Source: Candidatus Cloacimonadota bacterium
Lineage (GTDB): Bacteria > Cloacimonadota > Cloacimonadia > Cloacimonadales > TCS61
Assembly (NCBI GenBank): GCA_016931665.1
Contig: JAFGEH010000166.1
Span: 1-7,268, forward strand
DNA length: 7,268 bases
Direction: 5' to 3'
Of this stretch, positions 1 to 5,784 are shown one piece after another. The notes beneath the pieces were generated by a model. The model saw only the letters and a program-made list of their open reading frames with translations, had not been told where the DNA came from and ran no database searches. The translations under genes were made by a program, and so were the position numbers. Positions within the stretch are counted from its first letter, which is position 1. Each line of letters starts with the position of its first letter.

Positions 1-1
1 A

Positions 2-94
2 AAAATGATCGAAACACAATACTCGGGTTTTGGCATTGATACACCGGAAGATCTGGAAAAAGCCGAGATTAAATTACGAAAAGTAATTACATAA
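2..94 (+). CDS. kdsB: 3' end of a KdsB-like 3-deoxy-manno-octulosonate cytidylyltransferase (partial)
   Basis: Only the last 30 codons are in the window, ending at TAA 92-94. The tail reads IETQYSGFGIDTPEDLEKAE and then a basic stretch. An acidic/polar run followed by G-(I/V)-D-T-P-E-D-L-E-K is the usual C-terminus of KdsB and related sugar-nucleotide cytidylyltransferases. KdsB makes CMP-Kdo from Kdo and CTP in the cytoplasm, the activation step for adding Kdo to lipid A. The call rests on this short tail alone. A paralogous cytidylyltransferase such as a NeuA-like enzyme is possible but fits less well. There is no obvious terminator directly after the stop. The gene appears unrelated to the efflux locus downstream, which has its own promoters. 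Confidence 0.72.
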   Translation, partial: KMIETQYSGFGIDTPEDLEKAEIKLRKVIT

Positions 95-319
95 TCACTT
101 TTATTTTCACATGATCAAACAACATCTCTGTCCTCATAGGTCGGAAATCTCCCTTTGACAGGTATCAATGAGTTTATCCCCCAGCTTGTCATCCGAAGCT
201 TCAGCGTAGGATGATAAGGGGGAATGAAAGTGGGGTTAATATCAATCATTATCTTGTGAGTTTTTCTAATAGAACATGGCTGCATCGTTTTGTATATTAC
301 CAGATATCCTGAATTTTTT
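95..319. other. Intergenic stretch without a supported gene
   Basis: I find no convincing coding sequence in these 225 bases. The short reverse-strand frame here has no ribosome binding site, reads through a palindromic element and gives a low-complexity, non-domain-like peptide. The notable content is the imperfect inverted repeat at 178-222. A heptamer, TATCAAT, occurs on both sides of it at 163-169 and 240-246. No intrinsic terminator with a U-tract is visible for the upstream kdsB-like gene. Confidence 0.6.
178..222. repeat. Imperfect palindrome, candidate interspersed repeat or REP-like element
   Basis: CCCCC at 178-182 can pair with GGGGG at 218-222. TGTCATCC at 187-194 can pair with GGATGATA at 209-216 (one G-T wobble). 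A small internal bulge separates the two stems, and the apical segment contains the self-complementary octamer GAAGCTTC (195-202). There is no U-tract on either side, so it is a poor intrinsic terminator. Nested palindromes of this kind in intergenic DNA are often members of multicopy REP/MITE-like families. Copy number cannot be judged from one window, so the repeat status is inferred. Confidence 0.45.
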
Positions 320-348
320 GGAACCATTCATGTTTTTCTATGGTCTAA
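320..348 (+). promoter_or_regulatory. ECF-type sigma promoter P1, before the sensor-sigma-anti-sigma operon
   Basis: The -35 GGAACC is at 320-325 and the -10 GTCTAA at 343-348, with a 17-bp spacer; a T6 run (314-319) lies just upstream. GGAAC plus about 16-17 bp plus GTC is the classical ECF promoter form (E. coli RpoE type). The start point should fall near 354, giving a leader of about 25 nt before the ATG at 380. The same hexamer arrangement recurs at 1694-1722 before the efflux operon. The expected user is the ECF sigma encoded at 850-1368, which would make this an autoregulated promoter. The sequence match is direct; the sigma assignment is inferred. Confidence 0.78.
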
Positions 349-379
349 CCTTTTAAATAATAGATAAGGAAGTGAAAAA

Positions 380-853
380 ATGAAATTTGTCAGATCAAAC
401 TGGTTGCAGATCTTTACCATTTTTATATTGCTCCTGGCAATTACATTGATCATTTTTAATGTCAGAGAAAATCTGCTTCGTCACAGACAGTTTCCACTAC
501 CCCTGCATAATCCGGCAAAATTGATCGAACTTATGGAAGAAGAATTATCCCTGACGTATGAACAGAAAGCAAAGCTTGAAATAATAGCCACCGACATAAA
601 GGCATACAGAGATGAGAGTTTTATGAAAAAGGACCCTGAATCAAGGAAAAATGCTCTAGCCGAAATAATCCGCAGTGACAGCCTGAGCAGGAGCACAATC
701 CAGGCTCATCTGGATAGTACTAAACACGATTTTCAGGCCATGGATGAATTCATTATAGGGAAAATGATGATGATCCACGAACTACTTACCCCTGAACAGA
801 GGGAAATCATAGCGCAAAAGGTTCTTTCATTTAATCCTCCAGAACATAAATGA
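380..853 (+). CDS. Membrane-anchored periplasmic heavy-metal-sensor/Spy-CpxP-like protein (CnrX-like)
   Basis: The 157-residue protein has a short basic N-terminus, one hydrophobic segment at residues 9-26 and an otherwise helical, charged periplasmic part. Two degenerate LTxxQ-type motifs are visible: LSLTYEQ at 56-62 and LLTPEQR at 135-141, the hallmark spacing of the Spy/CpxP/ZraP/CnrX four-helix hooked fold. No signal-peptidase site is evident after the hydrophobic segment, so it probably stays anchored, as CnrX does. Possible metal ligands are H110, H116, M121, M129-M131 and H133; none is proven. A good ribosome binding site, AAGGAAG (366-372), supports the ATG at 380. The stop overlaps the ECF sigma start by four bases (ATGA), implying coupled translation. 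Likely role: periplasmic sensor that modulates the anti-sigma/sigma pair. A plain periplasmic chaperone is the alternative. Confidence 0.75.
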   Translation: MKFVRSNWLQIFTIFILLLAITLIIFNVRENLLRHRQFPLPLHNPAKLIELMEEELSLTYEQKAKLEIIATDIKAYRDESFMKKDPESRKNALAEIIRSDSLSRSTIQAHLDSTKHDFQAMDEFIIGKMMMIHELLTPEQREIIAQKVLSFNPPEHK

Positions 854-1368
854 CCTTTATGGATGAAGCGGCCTTCACTCTGATAGTCGAGAATACAAAA
901 CAGATCGTGCTGAGCACTATCAGAAAATACATATTTACTGAGCATTTGAGTTCTATTGACGATATTGTCCAGGAAACATATTTGCGAGCATATAAAAGTC
1001 TCAGTAGAAAAAAGTTCAGGCACGAAGCCAAAATTTCATCCTGGTTATATGTGATTGCCCGTAATGAAACCATCCGGATGAATCAACGTTTATCGCGGCA
1101 GACACAGATAACCAGAAAATATCAGGACATGCAGGACCCGGAAATCACCTGGGAAGAGCTGGATATTGATAAATTGTTGGCTCCGGATCTTGAAGAGATC
1201 ATTGCAGGATTATCGGAAAAATACCGGCAGGTTTTCCGGTTTTATTTACAGGGATATGATGAAAACGCGATTGCAACTGAATTAAGCCTTCCCCGAGGAA
1301 CGATCAAATCCCGTCTTCACAGAGCGAAGAATCAACTCCGAAAAAGCGTTGAAAGGAGAAATTTATGA
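850..1368 (+). CDS. ECF-family RNA polymerase sigma factor (sigma-70 family, CnrH/RpoE-like)
   Basis: This 172-residue cytoplasmic protein has the two-domain ECF layout. Region 2 spans about residues 10-80, with the core-binding DDIVQETYLRAYKSL segment (37-51) and the -10-reading SSWLYVIARNE segment (63-73). A polar linker follows. Region 4 spans about 113-168, with a helix-turn-helix around 136-160 (ENAIATELSLPRGTIKSRL), which should read the -35. No extra C-terminal sensory domain is present. The start overlaps the sensor gene stop as ATGA and has a weak ribosome binding site, so translation is probably coupled; an in-frame ATG at 859 is a possible alternative. The 3' end overlaps the next gene in the same ATGA way. 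The two GGAACC-17-GTCT promoters in the window are its probable targets. Family assignment is firm; regulon and signal are inferred. Confidence 0.93.
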   Translation: MTFMDEAAFTLIVENTKQIVLSTIRKYIFTEHLSSIDDIVQETYLRAYKSLSRKKFRHEAKISSWLYVIARNETIRMNQRLSRQTQITRKYQDMQDPEITWEELDIDKLLAPDLEEIIAGLSEKYRQVFRFYLQGYDENAIATELSLPRGTIKSRLHRAKNQLRKSVERRNL

Positions 1369-1649
1369 ACAAATTAGATAATGATTTTCAGAGCAAGTTA
1401 GCCAGTTCCGATTGGAGCTATGAAATTGCCCGTAAAGTGATCAGAAGAAAACGTGCTGCCAGTCAACAGAAACGAAATCTGCTGTTTTCTTTACTGGCAC
1501 TTATTACTGTTATTGTATCGTTATCTTTGTCATCCATTAAGAGTTACGGCATGAAATGGGAAAATAAACTTACCTGTTATCTTTTTTCTGAAACAGAGGA
1601 ATTATCTCTTTATGCGGATATCGAAGATTTTCTGATCTGCGAATTCTAA
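1365..1649 (+). CDS. Small single-pass membrane protein, probable anti-sigma factor (CnrY-like in size and topology)
   Basis: The 94-residue protein has a polar, Arg/Lys-rich N-terminal part (1-38, with RKVIRRKR at 23-30), one transmembrane segment at about 39-58, and a short acidic C-terminal tail. Positive-inside charge places the N-terminus in the cytoplasm. It overlaps the sigma gene by four bases and has a strong ribosome binding site, AAGGAG (1353-1358), at good spacing. I see no HxxxCxxC zinc anti-sigma motif and no named domain, so the function comes from context and from likeness to CnrY (about 95 residues, cytoplasmic sigma-binding N-terminus, one membrane pass). It would hold the ECF sigma at the membrane, with the tail contacting the periplasmic sensor. 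An unrelated small membrane protein cannot be excluded. Confidence 0.65.
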   Translation: MNKLDNDFQSKLASSDWSYEIARKVIRRKRAASQQKRNLLFSLLALITVIVSLSLSSIKSYGMKWENKLTCYLFSETEELSLYADIEDFLICEF

Positions 1650-1671
1650 TTATTCTATCTTAATTGTATTT

Positions 1672-1706
1672 ACGGTTCCCGGATATTTTTTCGGGAACCG
1701 TTTTTT
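1672..1706 (+). terminator. Rho-independent terminator after the regulatory operon
   Basis: A perfect 10-bp inverted repeat, ACGGTTCCCG (1672-1681) and CGGGAACCGT (1692-1701), encloses a 10-nt loop and runs into T6 (1701-1706). It lies 22 bases after the stop of the 94-residue membrane protein gene and should end the regulatory transcript. Its 3' arm contains the GGAACC used as the -35 of the next promoter, so terminator and promoter share sequence. Confidence 0.9.
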
Positions 1707-1722
1707 ATTTATCAGGGTCTTA
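1694..1722 (+). promoter_or_regulatory. ECF-type sigma promoter P2, before the efflux operon
   Basis: The -35 GGAACC (1694-1699) and -10 GTCTTA (1717-1722) are separated by 17 bp, matching P1 (320-348) in the -35 hexamer, spacer length and five of six -10 bases; both -10s are also preceded by G. A T6 run again precedes the -35 (1686-1691). The predicted start near 1728 gives a leader of about 20 nt before the ATG at 1750. The -35 sits in the descending arm of the terminator stem and the U-tract forms part of the spacer. A housekeeping-like TATAAA at 1727-1732 has no good -35, which favours ECF control. Confidence 0.75.
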
Positions 1723-1749
1723 GTCATATAAAAACACAAGGAAAAGGCG

Positions 1750-2559
1750 ATGCAGAAAAAAATGATCTCTATAATAATCATTTGGATGGTTATAAATTCG
1801 TTTCTTTGGGCGGGAATTCCTGAGTTTATGTCTGTCTTTACAGAACAGAAGATCCCCTTAGACGGAAAACCTGCCGAGTGGGAGAGCATTCAATCAAATC
1901 TACTGAACGAAAATTTTCATCTGTCTATTCAGAACGATGCAAATTATATTTACCTGTTGATCAGAATAACATCTCCTGAAGAAATAAACAAAGCGCTTAT
2001 CCAGGGAATGACAATCTGGTTCGATGCCAAGGGAAAAAAGAATAAAGAGCTTGGAATTCATTATCCCCTGGGTTTTTTCCAAAAACCTTTATCTGATCAA
2101 AAAGAAGAGAATCCTCCGGATTTCAGAGCACAGAATTCTGATGTTGATGTTAATGAGCTGATCCTGAAAACCGGTGAAAATCTGGAAATTCTACGATCAG
2201 ACGGGAAAAGCGTCACTTCCCATAAAATCTCCGATATCATTGGATTGGAAATCGCTCTTGCCAGTATTAATGATGAACTTATCTACGAGTTAAAGATCCC
2301 TTGTCTGGATGAATTTCTTATGCCTGTTACCGTCTGTCCGAAAAAAAAGAACACTGTTGGTCTTGGTATATTTGTCGGTTCCGAAAAAATCCATGCCAAT
2401 ACCTTTTCCGATAGATCTCCCGGAGATAATTTAGGTAAGCGCGGAAAACCGGGAATGGGTGAAAAAGGATTTCCGGGAATCAGAAATATGAATAACAAGA
2501 ATTGTCCTGATCTGCCCGAAATCACCAAACTCTGGTGCCAATTCACCCTGGCAGATTAA
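1750..2559 (+). CDS. Secreted CBM9/DOMON-like beta-sandwich protein with a Gly-rich segment, unknown function
   Basis: The 269-residue protein begins with a signal peptide (residues 1-22, SFLWAG before the likely cleavage). The body has features of CBM9/DOMON-like sandwiches: an IPLDGKPAEWESI opening (35-47), a strand with NDANYIYLLIRI (62-73), GMTIWFDAKGKKN (86-98) followed by GIHYPLG (102-108), and a closing LWCQFTLA strand (261-268). A Gly/Lys/Pro-rich stretch (225-243) with a few collagen-like triplets precedes the final strand. Four cysteines (185, 196, 252, 263) could pair in the periplasm. AAGGA (1738-1742) supports this ATG over the one four codons later. As first gene after P2 it is probably co-induced with the exporter and may bind its cargo or an envelope glycan; this is inference. 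I do not recognise a characterised homologue. Confidence 0.6.
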   Translation: MQKKMISIIIIWMVINSFLWAGIPEFMSVFTEQKIPLDGKPAEWESIQSNLLNENFHLSIQNDANYIYLLIRITSPEEINKALIQGMTIWFDAKGKKNKELGIHYPLGFFQKPLSDQKEENPPDFRAQNSDVDVNELILKTGENLEILRSDGKSVTSHKISDIIGLEIALASINDELIYELKIPCLDEFLMPVTVCPKKKNTVGLGIFVGSEKIHANTFSDRSPGDNLGKRGKPGMGEKGFPGIRNMNNKNCPDLPEITKLWCQFTLAD

Positions 2560-2584
2560 AAAAAATAAAGATACAGGAAGAAAC

Positions 2585-3796
2585 ATGAAGAAAAAAGCCG
2601 TTATTATGACTATAATACTGCTGCTGATCTCGGTTATCCTGCTGCTGATTTTCAGAAAAAAGGATCAAGATTCAGTATTTGTATTCACAGGCCTGGAACA
2701 GTCAACAATTGAATTGACGGTCTCCTGTACTGGTACCCTGGAGGCAAAAGGAACCGTAGAAGTAGGTTCTCAGTTATCGGGTTCGGTAAAGCATGTTCTC
2801 GCCGATTTCAACGAAGATGTTGAGGTTGATCAGGTGCTTGCAATCCTTGATACTACCAAGCTGGTTCTGGAAACTAATTCAGCCCGGGCGGATCTGATCA
2901 GAACCCAGTCCCAGTATGACCTCAGTATAGTAAAATACGAGGATAATCTGGAATTGTATCAACAGGGTTATATCTCCGAGCTTGATCTGAAAACCAGTGA
3001 AACAGAACTGCGGCAATCTGAAGCCGCCTTGATATCGGCTCAGAATAATCTGGAAAAAGCCCAATTGAATCTGAAGAGTTATGCTGTGATCAGATCTCCT
3101 ATCAAAGGAAAAATAATCGATCGTTCCATTGAATCGGGACAAACCATTGCCGCAAGCCTTTCCGCCCCTGTTCTCTTTACAATTGCCGAAGATCTTTCTC
3201 AAATGGAAATCCATGCACTGGTCGATGAAAGTGATATCGGACTGGTTAAAGAAAACCAGTCAGCCCGGTTTACTGTAGAAACTTTCAGCGATAAGGAATT
3301 TACGGGAATAGTAAAGGAGATAAGACTGGTTCCATCAGTCATTTCCAATGTGGTAAACTATACCGTGATTATCAGTGCCGATAACAAAGAAGGTCTGCTT
3401 TTGCCGGGTATGACAACAACCCTTGATATTATCGTAGAAGCAAAAGATAATATCATCTGCCTGAGCAATTCTGCCTTGAATTTCACTCCCACAACCGAGA
3501 TGCTGGCTTCTTTCCGATCTGCTCAGCAGAATAGAAACAAGACTCAAAATCCCCTATCCACTCAGCAGATTAAACGAATAACGCCCGGAACTGAATTTTC
3601 CAGAGTCTGGTTTCTCGATGAAAACAACAACCTGCAGATGGCACCAGTAAAAACAGGAATTTCTGACGGGATTAAAACCGAGATTATCGATCAGGGAAAT
3701 CTTATTGAAACAAGCCGGATCATTGTTAGTCAAGGCAATGCATCGGTAAAAAACACTTCGTCTAATCAATTCAGACCCGGTCCCGGTATATTTTAA
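2585..3796 (+). CDS. macA: MacA-like periplasmic membrane fusion protein (HlyD/RND-MFP family)
   Basis: The 403-residue adaptor would link an inner-membrane ABC transporter to an outer-membrane channel. One N-terminal membrane anchor spans about residues 5-23. The first half of the lipoyl/barrel-sandwich domain follows (48-90, with TGTLEAKGTVEVGSQLSGSV), then a helical hairpin (about 93-165), the second lipoyl half (VIRSPIKGKII, 168-178), and the beta-barrel with the family NYTVII (258-263) and LLPGMT (272-277) segments. The hairpin tip LYQQGYIS (124-131) keeps the Leu and Ser of the RLS channel-docking motif, but the Arg position is Asp120 by my alignment. The C-terminal membrane-proximal domain has a polar insertion (about 302-337). 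AGGAAG (2575-2580) sets the start, 25 bp after the secreted-protein gene. Length is slightly above the roughly 370 residues of E. coli MacA. Substrate is not readable from sequence. Confidence 0.9.
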   Translation: MKKKAVIMTIILLLISVILLLIFRKKDQDSVFVFTGLEQSTIELTVSCTGTLEAKGTVEVGSQLSGSVKHVLADFNEDVEVDQVLAILDTTKLVLETNSARADLIRTQSQYDLSIVKYEDNLELYQQGYISELDLKTSETELRQSEAALISAQNNLEKAQLNLKSYAVIRSPIKGKIIDRSIESGQTIAASLSAPVLFTIAEDLSQMEIHALVDESDIGLVKENQSARFTVETFSDKEFTGIVKEIRLVPSVISNVVNYTVIISADNKEGLLLPGMTTTLDIIVEAKDNIICLSNSALNFTPTTEMLASFRSAQQNRNKTQNPLSTQQIKRITPGTEFSRVWFLDENNNLQMAPVKTGISDGIKTEIIDQGNLIETSRIIVSQGNASVKNTSSNQFRPGPGIF

Positions 3797-3808
3797 CGTG
3801 GATCAATT

Positions 3809-4552
3809 ATGAATACTGTTATCTCATTAAATGATATAAACAAGAATTATTACGTCGGAGAAATTACGATTTCAGCTCTCCAGAAGGTCAATCTGAAGAT
3901 AATGGAAGGGGAATTCGTTTCGATCATGGGGGCTTCCGGATCGGGCAAATCAACTTTGATGAACCTGATCGGCTGCCTGGATGTTGCATCTTCCGGTGAG
4001 TATCTGCTGGATGGTGTAAATGTTAGCAGATTAAAAGCAGATGAATTCGCCGATATCAGAAACAAGAAAATCGGTTTTGTCTTTCAGAATTTCAACCTGT
4101 TGCCCCGAACTTCGGCACTGGAAAATGTAGAACTCCCATTACTCTACGACCGTTCAGGAATTCTCCGGAACAATACTAAAGCCGCCCGGGAAGCACTAAT
4201 CAAAGTTGGATTGGGAGATCGTCTTGATCATATTCCCAACCAGCTTTCCGGTGGTCAGAAACAACGGGTTGCTCTGGCGAGAGCCCTGGTTAACAATCCT
4301 TCGCTTATACTGGCAGACGAGCCTACCGGAAATCTCGATTCATCCACATCTCTGGAGATTATGGAACTTTTCGCTAAGCTCAATAAACAGGGAAAAACAA
4401 TTTTGATCGTAACTCATGAATATGATATCGCTGAATACACTAAACGGACTGTTTTTCTCAAGGATGGAATGATTCAATGGGATCGTAAAATAAAGCACAG
4501 CGATCGTCCAAATCAGCTCCCGGTCAATCACGGCAAGAGGAATTATGAATAA
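3809..4552 (+). CDS. macB: MacB/LolD-like ABC transporter ATP-binding protein
   Basis: All ABC ATPase motifs are intact in this 247-residue protein: Walker A GASGSGKST (41-49), Q-loop Gln93, signature LSGGQ (146-150), Walker B LILADEP with catalytic Glu171, D-loop GNLDS (174-178) and switch His203. The DEPTGNLDS context and FQNFNLLPR segment are typical of the MacB/LolD/FtsE group, which power FtsX-fold permeases. In E. coli MacB the ATPase and permease are fused; here they are separate genes, as in many Bacteroidota, cyanobacterial DevA-type and Firmicute YknY-type systems. The ribosome binding site (GTGGAT, 3798-3803) is weak and the gap to the adaptor gene is 12 bp. The 3' end overlaps the permease gene by 8 bp, suggesting coupled synthesis of subunits. 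The symbol denotes family likeness. Confidence 0.92.
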   Translation: MNTVISLNDINKNYYVGEITISALQKVNLKIMEGEFVSIMGASGSGKSTLMNLIGCLDVASSGEYLLDGVNVSRLKADEFADIRNKKIGFVFQNFNLLPRTSALENVELPLLYDRSGILRNNTKAAREALIKVGLGDRLDHIPNQLSGGQKQRVALARALVNNPSLILADEPTGNLDSSTSLEIMELFAKLNKQGKTILIVTHEYDIAEYTKRTVFLKDGMIQWDRKIKHSDRPNQLPVNHGKRNYE

Positions 4553-5774
4553 ATATCTTAAAATAGAAAAAGCTGCCATAAAGAGTATTCTCCGGAATAA
4601 AACCCGCAGCCTGTTAACTTCACTGGGAATAATCATCGGGGTAAGCTCTGTGATCGTGATGGTAGCCCTGGGTCAAGGATCCAGTAAGAAGATCCAGACT
4701 GATATCGCCAGTATGGGGTCCAATCTCCTGATGATCTCGCCTGGAAATAGCATATATCAGGGCATCTCCAGAGGATCCGGAAGCCAGCAAAGCCTGACCC
4801 TGGATGATTGTGAAATGCTTATCGAAGGCTCCCAATACCTTCAGGCTGTATCTCCCAGCGTAAACTTTAACGGCCAGGTCATTGGCGGTTCGGGTAACTG
4901 GTATACGCGAATCGAAGGTGTTAATCAATTCTACCCGCAGATCAGAAACTGGGAAATAGCGGAAGGTAATTTTCTCACGGCAAAAGACATCAAAGCAAAA
5001 AAGAAGGTCGTTGTACTCGGTAATTCGGTGGCTGAGGAACTCTATCCTTCGGGGAATGCAATCGGTCAGAAACTGCGGATCAGTAACACGCCCTTCACTA
5101 TTATCGGAATCCTCAAGAAAAAAGGTCAGAATGCCATGGGTATGGATCAGGACGATATTATTCTAGCACCATCCACTACGGTATTATCTCGACTCAAGGG
5201 CAGTAAATACGGTTCCTACATCAACAGTATCTATGCCAGCGCCGTTTCGGAAGATGTTATGGATGAGGCAGAAACCGAAATTACCCGTCTTCTGATGCAG
5301 TCACACAAGATTCAGTCTGAAAATGATATCGATTTCAGGATCCGTACTCAGTCTGAGATCCTGGAATTTGCCACTTCGACTACCAATACCCTTACACTTC
5401 TACTGGGTGCTATTGCCGGTGTTTCTCTGCTTGTAGGAGGGATAGGCATAATGAATATCATGCTTGTATCTGTAACCGAAAGGACGAAGGAGATTGGGAT
5501 CCGGATGTCTGTAGGCGCCAGAACCAGAGATATTCTTCTGCAATTCCTCTCGGAATCACTTACGCTGAGCTTGATCGGCGGTAGTATCGGAATCTTATCA
5601 GCTGTTCTGATCTCTGCCGGATTAAAACAGGTAACTTCCCTTACTCCCATCATTGATCCCGTAATTGCCATCACCGCTTTCCTCTTTTCCGGTGCCGTAG
5701 GTGTATTTTTCGGTTTTTATCCTGCCAAAAAAGCAGCGGAACTTAATCCGATCGATGCACTGCATTATGAATAA
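4545..5774 (+). CDS. macB: MacB-type ABC transporter permease (FtsX/MacB periplasmic core domain)
   Basis: The 409-residue permease has the four-helix MacB/FtsX layout. TM1 spans about residues 24-43, after the KSILRNKTRSLLTSLGIIIGV lead-in at 13-33. A large periplasmic core domain follows (about 45-275; MGSNLLMISPG at 57-67 is characteristic). TM2 (about 283-308), TM3 (about 338-360) and TM4 (about 371-392) complete it. The cytoplasmic coupling segment VTERTKEIGIRMSVGAR (310-326) contacts the ATPase, and the tail ends with PAKKAAELNPIDALHYE, a standard ending for this family. MacB-type permeases are mechanotransmitters: ATP-driven movements of the periplasmic domain push substrate from adaptor to channel. 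A ribosome binding site, AAGAGG (4535-4540), lies inside the end of the ATPase gene. The protein appears intact. Confidence 0.92.
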   Translation: MNKYLKIEKAAIKSILRNKTRSLLTSLGIIIGVSSVIVMVALGQGSSKKIQTDIASMGSNLLMISPGNSIYQGISRGSGSQQSLTLDDCEMLIEGSQYLQAVSPSVNFNGQVIGGSGNWYTRIEGVNQFYPQIRNWEIAEGNFLTAKDIKAKKKVVVLGNSVAEELYPSGNAIGQKLRISNTPFTIIGILKKKGQNAMGMDQDDIILAPSTTVLSRLKGSKYGSYINSIYASAVSEDVMDEAETEITRLLMQSHKIQSENDIDFRIRTQSEILEFATSTTNTLTLLLGAIAGVSLLVGGIGIMNIMLVSVTERTKEIGIRMSVGARTRDILLQFLSESLTLSLIGGSIGILSAVLISAGLKQVTSLTPIIDPVIAITAFLFSGAVGVFFGFYPAKKAAELNPIDALHYE

Positions 5775-5779
5775 AGGAG
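5773..5779 (+). promoter_or_regulatory. Ribosome binding site that fixes the TolC-like start
   Basis: AAAGGAG at 5773-5779 sits five bases before the ATG at 5785. The reading frame is open upstream to 5701, but the extra 28 codons would overlap the permease gene and would put a non-signal sequence before the clear signal peptide. This site therefore selects 5785 as the start. Confidence 0.85.
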
Positions 5780-5784
5780 CCACA

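Noticed and set aside
115..327. Reverse-strand 70-codon open frame in the intergenic region
   Set aside because: It runs through the palindrome, has no ribosome binding site or domain-like composition, and overlaps the P1 -35 region. It is most likely a chance frame over repeat DNA.
481..1073. Long reverse-strand open frames opposite the regulatory genes
   Set aside because: They lie opposite clearly recognisable coding sequences with conserved motifs and show no domain features of their own.
1727..1732. TATAAA as a housekeeping -10 for the efflux operon
   Set aside because: No acceptable TTGACA-like hexamer lies 16-18 bp upstream, while a much better ECF promoter matches P1 at the same place.
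2341..2349. A8G run in the secreted-protein gene containing an in-frame A AAA AAG slippery heptamer
   Set aside because: A -1 shift would give only about 20 further codons with no recognisable domain, and no clear stimulatory element was found. The zero frame gives the complete sandwich ending, so programmed frameshifting or phase variation is not supported.
5740..5770. GGAACTT before the tolC-like gene as an internal ECF promoter
   Set aside because: It lies inside the permease coding sequence and no GTC-type -10 follows at 16-18 bp. Other GGAAC strings in the operon likewise lack a paired -10.
5701..5784. Upstream extension of the tolC-like frame to an ATG at 5701
   Set aside because: The extra 28 codons lie within the permease gene, lack a ribosome binding site and would bury the signal peptide. 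The AAAGGAG before 5785 fits the standard start.
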